From contig JAAEAF010003751.1 of assembly GCA_011037195.1 (NCBI GenBank), positions 26,958-90,957 of the forward strand: a DNA stretch of 64,000 bases, given 5' to 3'. The translations under genes were made by a program, and so were the position numbers. Below are positions 57,139 through 64,000 of the stretch, piece after piece. This DNA is from Triatoma infestans (taxonomy: Eukaryota > Arthropoda > Insecta > Hemiptera > Reduviidae). Positions within the stretch are counted from its first letter, which is position 1. Every line of letters starts with the position of its first letter. A model generated the notes under the pieces. The model worked only from the letters and a program-made list of their open reading frames with translations, made no database searches and was not told where the DNA came from.

Positions 57139-58260
57139 TTGCCTTACATATCTCTCCTTTTTCCTTTGACCACGTTTCAGAAATCGCCGCAGGAGGACAA
57201 GTCCTCCGCGGCTCCTCCTGACACGTTCTCCTCCAGAAGCAAGCCTTCCCTGCCTCTGGATATTTTTCCAGATTCCCACCCATTAGTGCATCCAGGCCTT
57301 GGTCACCCGACTCTGGATGTACCGAGGAATTACCCCCATCACCGGTGACCCCTCCTCTAAGGGGCCTCCGGCTGACGAATTTAAAATTAAAAACATATAA
57401 TAAATAAAATTAAAAATTCATCTCCAGAGCTCTCCACCCTCCACGGAGCCTCACAATTTGGGACGCTTTGAAGAAGCGCCAGAGCTACACTAGAGATATA
57501 GCGCCCAGGGATTGTAAGCCGAAGCCCACAATACCTGGGAGCTCACCCATGTGTTCTTTACGCTAGCCGATTGACCAGAGCTGGGTTAGGCTCTGGCCGC
57601 CTGTTTAGTGGAGTCAGGAACCAAAGTGGTGTGTTGGACTGCAAGGCACGCCGAGGAAACTTGCCTCCAGCGAGAACCTGCATCCTCAACCACCAGGACT
57701 TCCCTCCCCCACGACACAGGTATCCACACACGGCAAACATGTGGGTGGCACCAGCACGTGCCACTGGCGTGTAAGACTGTAACTATGTAAGTGTATAATG
57801 TTAAGGCCTTTAGGTGTAAGCGATGTAGTATGAATTCCCACGGAGGCTCCGCAGCAAAAGAATTCGCTGCAAGAGATTCAGGCCGCACATAAATTATGGC
57901 GACCCAAACAGAGGGCAGAAAAGTCTCCACCAACTCACACTCCTAATGGGAAAACCACTGCACTTGTTAGTCTGTAATTGTAGCTGAGGTACGTGGGAGT
58001 GCTAGGTTCCCAAATAGCCCGAAGGCTACCCTCTGCGTTCACCCTCCAACTTAGCCACCCACGCTTCCACAAAGTGGAGCGCAGATTTTCCGGAGCCAGC
58101 GACGAGGACGCGTTGGATGGGCTAGAATGAGGTTCCGCGACGGAATAGCCGTCTCGAGAAACATAGGGAAGTTTCACCCTATGTGAGTACGAATACTCCC
58201 TCAAACCTTTGGCTCCTGTATGAATGGTTAAGAAGAGTGGATGCATATTATGAGTATCTT
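57139..58260 (-). other. GC-rich block upstream of the LINE, possible 5' UTR or ORF1 remains
   Basis: It is markedly more GC-rich than the rest of the window and includes CCTCCGGCTGACG and GGCGCTATATCTCTAG-type stretches on the minus strand. A minus-strand frame from 57283 starts MGGNLEKYPEAGKACFWRRT and runs into the microsatellite. Frames at 57586-57933 and 57935-58246 have no domain I recognise. Position and composition suggest the LINE's leader or first ORF, but this is inference. Confidence 0.4.
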
Positions 58261-58498
58261 TATAACCGCAACGAAGAGCGCTTCAAATCAAAGAAAACGT
58301 TTCTCTCTTCTATTTCAAGCTTAAATTCCTACTAGGATTGAATATCGAGAAGAGAGAGTATTCCTCCCTTATAAGAAACAATCGAATTTTACCTACTGTT
58401 CGTAGTGACTTAATCACTCTAATTATAGAGAGATGCCCCAATGAATAGTACGAAAAAGCAGCTGTCCTTTTAACAATCGCAGAGCGTTATCCGTCTCT

Positions 58499-58750
58499 AC
58501 AATGGCTCCACATCTATACCGATGGTTCTGCTTCGGTCGCCAGCAAAAACAGCGGAGCGGGGGTTTACTCGGAGTACTTCGAGTATCCGTGGCGGTGGGA
58601 AGTTATGCGAGTAATTTTGACGGTGAATTCGCTACTATTGCTATCGCATTGCCAAAAGCAGAGGAATTGAGAGGCAACAATATCCTCAGTGATGCTAAGG
58701 CTGCGCTACTCACCTTATTTGCGTTTTTCTCCATAAAGACACCTACGGAT
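58499..58750 (+). pseudogene. RNase H fragment of a LINE
   Basis: 58504-58580 translates WLHIYTDGSASVASKNSGAG, then VYSEYF, the opening of LINE RNase H with its first D. After a shift near 58600, VGSYASNFDGEFATIAIALP gives the E region and ILSDAKAALLTLF the second D (S-D-A/S). The rest is lost. Both neighbours are non-coding. The family relation to the minus-strand LINE is uncertain. Confidence 0.7.
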
Positions 58751-60324
58751 TTCATTAAACTTGTAATAACCTACCTACACACAGCTACTTATCACTTATT
58801 ATTTCCATCATATAAAATTAATTTCCGAATTTCGACACGATCGCGAATACTTCCTTCCTTTTAAACCAAGGAGTAAGTAAAGTAAAAAAAAAATTACTAA
58901 CCGATAGGTAAAAGTACTTGATTAAATTGATTTAAATAGTTCAATTTAATTTATTTAAACGGACCAATGGAATCTAGATATACAATGTTGTTCAAACAGA
59001 AAAATAAGAAATAAGACGAACGTCAATAGGCTGTATACAGATGACAGTGCTACTTAGCTGGTGACGTAAGGCTATTGTGTGTTTATGTATTAGACTGATT
59101 ATATATGTATTTAATAAAAAGAAACATGGTAATAATGTAGATGGCAGTACATTTTGTTGGTCGACTGGTATACTAAATAAGTTCTTTGTGATGACGATCG
59201 CATATTTGTAATCGGAATTAACCTCCTTTGGTAGGCAAACTTCGAATATTAAAAAAAAAAACATTGCCAGAAGTTCATTCTTGATGTATCAAAAAGTTTT
59301 GATACATTGTTTTAGTACCAAAAAGAACCTAAAATAAAAAATCATGGTGTAAATTAATTTGTATCTAGATAATACCAATCCGTAATGAATAAAAAATCCG
59401 AACTATATAAATTTGAAGTAAAAAGGAAGTCGTATGAGTGTTTCATGCCAGCTTTTTTCCAACTCAGGTTACCTCTTTATTTTTCCGGTGAAATATCAGT
59501 TTCGGTACACTGATAAAATACTTCCTTTTTACTTTTTTTTTATAATCACAAGAATTTGTTAAAACATGAGGGAGAAAATCGACAGAAAAATCACATTTTC
59601 TGTTTGGCAGACAAACAGATCATTTCCACAAAAGTGTACAAAGGAAAAGGGAAGTAAACAGACAGATCAAGTTAGCAAAGGCGCACACAAACACACCTCT
59701 CATTCTCTTCACATAGAAATATATACACATATTCGCACATGTAAAACAAAATAACAATAAAAAAAGTGACAAGCCATTTCGTCACTGTCAACAGCCTATT
59801 AAATTTCCTTTGTATGTGGGTGGGTTTTTTTGTTTTTCTTCTCTGCATTGTTCCAAGATCAGTCAGTAACCCAGGAACAAACAGTTTATCTTCTTCAGAG
59901 AACAAAAGAGCTCTGCATCTCTGAAATATGTCTCTGTCAAACAGCTGATTTATATTTACACTTTCTTTTACGTCTGTAACAAGAAATGTGATGATCGGGT
60001 CAAATATTCAAAATTGAGTTTTCACCGGAAATCACCGGATTTGAAGACTCCTGGTAGTGAAAAAAACTTCTTTAAGGAATGGTGTGCGAGCGTACAAAAG
60101 CACCCAATTATAACCAAAAAATGACAGAAAACAGAATATTGTTATTTTATTTGGATACCACCACCCAAATAAAACCGGAAATTTCCGGTCTGGAAGTGTG
60201 AGAAGTCACAAGACTCAATGATTGGTTTTCTTCTTTTTTTTGTTCAGGTTTTCGTGATTATACTAAAAAATGGCTCCAAAGATTTTTTTTCTTCTTTAAA
60301 CATTAAATAAAGTGTGTACAGAAA
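58751..60324. other. AT-rich region with CTCTTAC ends
   Basis: Family pieces lie at 58800-58890 (TTTCGACACGATCGCGAATA, then CTTCCTTCC), 59425-59530 (AAGTCGTATGAGTGTTTCAT, then TTTTTCCGGTGAAATATCAG) and 59990-60300 (ATTGAGTTTTCACCGGAAAT, AAAACCGGAAATTTCCGG and AAAAATGGCTCCAAAGATTT). A small hairpin TGTATCAAAAAGTTTTGATACA lies near 59287. No gene is recognised. Confidence 0.5.
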
Positions 60325-60650
60325 AATGATTCAGACCAAGGCTGGCTGTTTATTAATAGTTGTTCGCCCAGGTTTACTACAAAATTACTCCAAGAAGACC
60401 GCAGGGATGACTATAGGGACCTCCTCACTGCCCACTACAAAAGTTTATAAACACATGCGTCGCATGCATGTGCTTCTGACTAACGATAGTCTGGGCAGGT
60501 TTTGTCAGCAAGAAGAGGAGCACTGCACGTACTGTGTCAGTGTTCTCTGACGGAGATTTCGCTTCTGTGGGGACGTGAAACTAACGCCTTCAAGCTTTAT
60601 CCAAGATGCCATTCTCCAGAGGCCAAAGTCTAATTAAACAAAAAACCCGG
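60325..60650 (+). pseudogene. RNase H LINE C-terminal fragment
   Basis: KHMRRMHVLLTNDSLGRFCQ, then QEEEHCTYC, matches the GH-L-H-x-MG...CR-C-EEE-T-H tail of RNase H LINEs such as 53440-53560, preceded by LLTAHYKSL in the adjoining frame. Further on, RRFRFCGDVKL and PSSFIQDAILQRP are in keeping with a LINE terminus. A stop near 60550 and frame changes show decay. Confidence 0.6.
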
Positions 60651-61080
60651 AGAGAAGGTGCTCTCACTTGTGGTGTCATAATAGACCCATAGGGGAACAC
60701 GTTGGCTAGGCTTTGAAAAAGAATCACAGTTTGTGTAGAAAAACTGTTTTTTGGTGTGAGTGGGGGTGGGGGGAGGGTCAGGGATTATGTTACATTAGAT
60801 TTTTCTTTTGTTAAACTGCCAATACAAATTTTGCTGAAGTCTGCGTTAGCCGCTACGTGATATCTAGTACATGTAGACAAATTCGGTAGTCCATGTTCTT
60901 GAAAAAAAGAACACTAAGCATAATTTTCCTGCATCCATTTTATGTCAAGCGTTAAGACAACTAAATCTTCAGTAAACGTACCAAGTTTGTAATTGCGTGT
61001 AAAAGAATGCCAATCGAGTTTCCATACTAAATATATTTTTTTCCCAACTTTTTATTTCAAATTACCTTAGCGGTATACAG
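60651..61080. other. AT-rich spacer
   Basis: No feature is recognised. Confidence 0.45.
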
Positions 61081-61459
61081 AGGGAGACGAATCTCGAAAA
61101 TACAAAAGAAAAAAAAAGTTCATAAAGTATAACAGAATAAAAATACTTGTAGTAAATAAATATAACCAATACTTGCTAAAAAAATATTGCAAAAACTGAA
61201 AAGAAAAAAATATATGTATAAATGACATAGATAGGTATAACTTAAGGTAAGTAGGTTTATCTAATAGGTAGTTACCTTAAGTAACTATATACTCAACAAC
61301 AAAAGGTAGAAAATAAATATATACAAGAGTACTGAGAGTAAAGAAGTTAAAAATAAAAAACAAAGAAGGTGGATTCACATGGGCAGAAATAAACAAGCTA
61401 AATAATAGTAATCATTAGGAAAAAACACTTCAACGACAATAATGAGAAACAGAAAAATG
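61081..61459. other. A-rich low-complexity region
   Basis: It lies downstream of the minus-strand LINE tail. It may be unrelated flank. No feature is recognised. Confidence 0.4.
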
Positions 61460-62445
61460 GATTCCTCAATAATAATAATAATAAATAAGATAAATTAATA
61501 CAACATAATAACTTAATAACACAAAAATAATGATAATAAACAAATACATTGAAAGATAATTTGGAAAAAAAAAATAAATAAAAAACAAAAACATAATAAA
61601 TATAACTTCAAATACAGCTACAAATTAATAAAAAAAATGCTTCTTAATTTGAATATATTTAAACAAAAAACAAAGACATCATTTAACTTACTGAGATGGT
61701 CTGGCTCCGTAAAAGAAAGAAAATTTATGAAAATTTCGTCATAACTTTCCACTCTCCTACAATATTTTTGAATAAGTGGGTCTCTATATGCTGAGAGAGT
61801 AGGACACCTTGTGATGGCATGTACAACATCATCGGGTTCGTTTAGTGAACATAGTTTACAAAACCTATCAACATTAGATTCCAATTTCTGTTGATTGAAA
61901 TATACTTTACAGATCTTTTTATAATGTAAGCGAAGTTGAGCTATTAATCTTAATTTGTTAATGTGAATATTGTAGGTAAAATAAAGTTCTCCCAAGTTTA
62001 GATTACTTAAATGCCTATACAACGGATTAAAGGGACTGTGCAGTACTAACTCGATGTCTGTGGACATTGTTTTTAAATGATTCCAATGAAGAAGGGCAAC
62101 TCTTACGAAGCACGTTAACGTTCTGTAATGACCATAATTCCTCAGCACCAATAGAGGTCAGGTAGTTTCTGAGTGCCCCCAGTTATATGGCATATTATAT
62201 CTTCCACTCAATTCTTTCATCCTTACATACATTGTTTGGGGAGGCGACAATCAGACATTTCAAGTAATTTCATGCACCAGCCTAAAACTCTTAAAAATTT
62301 TAAATTTGGTATGTGTCATTCCAGTTTCAATCCTAACATAAAAGTCAGGCGTGTTTCTTGGTAGGTGTAGTAGTAATTTCAAAAATCTCAGTTCCCCTCT
62401 TTCTATTACGTTACTGAAGTCACAACCCCAGATTTCAACCAATTA
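61460..62445 (-). pseudogene. zinc-knuckle LINE, C-terminal part and 3' UTR
   Basis: The minus strand from 62440 reads WGCDFSNVIERGELRFLKLL, then LHLPRNTPDFYVRIETG, the post-RT segment of LINE proteins. After a break it resumes at 62151 (VALLHWNHLKTMSTDIELVL) and runs about 170 codons to a stop at 61618. FCKLCSLNEPDDVVHAITRC gives C-x2-C...H-x4-C. This layout matches the LINE at 34651-35687, although the sequences are diverged. The T-rich 3' UTR runs to about 61460, ending in TTA repeats. Confidence 0.78.
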
Positions 62446-63400
62446 GAGCACATTCTCAGAGACAGAGTCACACAAGGCTGTTTATTTGATTTAACAGATT
62501 TAAACAATATAACAGCTGAATCATGTGACTTAGAAATAGCAAAAAAAAAAAAAGTAATAGTAAACAAACGAAAATTAAATGAAACTGAACTGATGATAAC
62601 ACTTACCCTCACCCATTCGTATAAGAATGGCATTCGGATCTGATGCATCAAAAGAGGCTTGTGCGGACCCATGCTGTAACAGAAACCAGAACATTCCCAT
62701 TGATTAATAAAGAGAAACTTCAGGATGAAAAAATAAAATGCACAGTTAGAAGCAAAATTGCAATATATATATATTCGCTGCTTAATTTTAAAAATGTTAA
62801 CAATAATGAACCATAAGAAATTGCATTTATCAATTATAACTATGTGAACTACAGTAAGAGGAAATAGTATGTTCACACCAAATTAAAAAAAAAAAATTGA
62901 AAAAACGAATTAAACCGAAATACGGCGAATAAGAACGAAATACAAACTAGAATTCGCTTATTTATATTTACTTTTAGTAGAGTTCGCTTCTGTAGCAGTA
63001 GCAAACAGCTGATTGCCATCATTTTAGTTAAATAGACTAGGGAATTTAAACGAAATACACCCTCACACTCCCCGCATTCACAGAGAATAAATAAAACATT
63101 GAAGAAGACAATTAGGCCTAGTTAGGACAAGTATTGTTGTGAGTCGCACACTCCCAGTGTTGTCAACTGCCACCAATTTTCCCTTCATTCTTCTTGCAAG
63201 CGAGCGCGTTCGCTCGTTTATTTTTTATCTTCTCTCTCTATTAGAATTTCACCCATAGTTTATATCAGCCGTTTTTTTTTTTGTTTACCCAACAGCACGA
63301 AGTTGGTAATTGTTATTTGAATAGAAGCTTGATTTATAGATACATTAAAAACTCGGGCGTTTTAAGTTTCAATGTCACACCCTCTCAATCTCTCTCTCTC
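62446..63400. other. AT-rich spacer with CTCTTAC end
   Basis: GTAAGAGGAAATAGTATGTT, then CACACCAAATT, at about 62854-62885 is a family end joined to an opposite end. A short palindrome AGCGAGCGCGTTCGCTCG sits near 63200. The 156-codon minus frame at 62406-62876 has no recognised domain and overlaps repeat sequence. Confidence 0.45.
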
Positions 63401-63594
63401 TTGAAAAGTCGTAGAAAGCTCAATACTTAATTATTCCGTTTAGGTACTATCAACATACCATCCGGCGACGAAGTTTCCGGTCAAAAGCCGGAAGCGCTAT
63501 TGTAATTTAACGTTTATTTTTCTTTTACATTTCACGATTTTTTTCCCCCACAAAAATGGCTCCAATTAATTTTTTTTTTTACTTCGCAGCATAG
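63401..63594 (-). repeat. CTCTTAC-family module bordering the satellite
   Basis: AAAGTCGTAGAAAGCTCAAT, TATTCCGTTTAGGTACTAT, then GGTCAAAAGCCGGAAGCGCT and CAAAAATGGCTCCAATTAAT match the family in reverse. The satellite begins within or just after this module. Confidence 0.6.
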
Positions 63595-64000
63595 AAGTAC
63601 ACATTAAATCTGTATTTAATATAAGTACACATTAAATCTGTATTTAATATAAGTACACATTAAATCTGTATTTAATATAAGTACACATTAAATCTGTATT
63701 TAATATAAGTACACATTAAATCTGTATTTAATATAAGTACACATTAAATCTGTATTTAATATAAGTGCACATTAAATCTGTATTTAATATAAGTACACAT
63801 TAAATCTGTATTTAATATAAGTACACATTAAATCTGTATTTAATATAAGTACACATTAAATCTGTATTTAATATAAGTACACATTAAATCTGTATTTAAT
63901 ATAAGTACACATTAAATCTGTATTTAATATAAGTACACATTAAATCTGTATTTAATATAAGTACACATTAAATATGTATTTAATATAAGTACACATTAAA
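63595..64000. repeat. 28-bp tandem satellite
   Basis: The unit AAGTACACATTAAATCTGTA plus TTTAATAT repeats head to tail at least 14.5 times and continues past the window. Units are almost identical; variants seen are GTGCAC near 63766 and ATATGTATTT near 63971. High homogeneity implies recent amplification. Confidence 0.95.

Noticed and set aside
57586..57933. 115-codon minus-strand frame in GC-rich block
   Set aside because: Overlapping open frames on both strands in GC-rich DNA, no recognisable domain; kept only as part of a possible LINE leader.
62406..62876. 156-codon minus-strand frame
   Set aside because: Phe/Ile-rich low-complexity translation overlapping repeat ends; no domain, no conserved motif.
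63195..63215. Small palindrome AGCGAGCGCGTTCGCTCG as a regulatory site
   Set aside because: Single short inverted repeat without gene context.
63595..64000. CRISPR array
   Set aside because: Units are direct head-to-tail 28-bp repeats with no unique spacers, in eukaryotic DNA; it is a satellite.

Overview
This window looks like a eukaryotic, very probably insect, intergenic stretch. It is AT-rich, full of long A/T runs, and has no convincing host protein-coding gene, rRNA or free-standing tRNA gene. Nearly everything recognisable is transposable-element debris: mariner and Tc1 DNA transposons, non-LTR retrotransposons of at least three types (RTE-like, RNase H-bearing I/LOA/R1-like, and a type with a C-terminal zinc knuckle), tRNA-derived SINEs, palindromic MITEs, and many LTRs without internal regions. 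The species cannot be named from sequence alone.

Layout. 0-7 kb: a Tc1 transposase remnant whose left side is replaced by a LINE tail, a palindromic MITE, a C-rich degenerate tandem region, two tRNA-like SINEs and an old copy of the dominant interspersed repeat (called the CTCTTAC family here). 7-17 kb: a solo LTR, a CG-richer unique-looking block, two SINEs, a LINE tail, a second LTR type, and an RNase H LINE split by an LTR. 17-31 kb: a GC-ended MITE-like element, LINE 3' pieces, more LTRs and SINEs, and CTCTTAC copies. 31-46 kb: the best CTCTTAC copy (32.07-33.09 kb), two LINE insertions with clear target duplications (34.65-35.69 and 37.71-38.66 kb), an RTE fragment nested inside an RNase H LINE, three LTRs of one family within 4 kb, and a long-stem MITE. 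46-59 kb: three mariners (one split by a SINE, one internally deleted with near-perfect inverted ends, one cut by a LINE) and the largest element, a 3.7-kb minus-strand LINE carrying endonuclease, reverse transcriptase, RNase H and zinc-knuckle regions in broken frames. 59-64 kb: further LINE C-termini and the start of a 28-bp satellite that runs off the window.

The elements do not work together as a pathway. They form a nested insertion record whose relative order can be read from target-site duplications: LTR into LINE, RTE into LINE, LTR into the CTCTTAC repeat, SINE into mariner. The best candidates for undescribed biology are the CTCTTAC family, with hairpin-forming ends and internal modules of about 300 bp, and the solo-LTR families with 4-bp duplications and no internal region anywhere in 64 kb. 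Assignments come from motif recognition; no database search was run.
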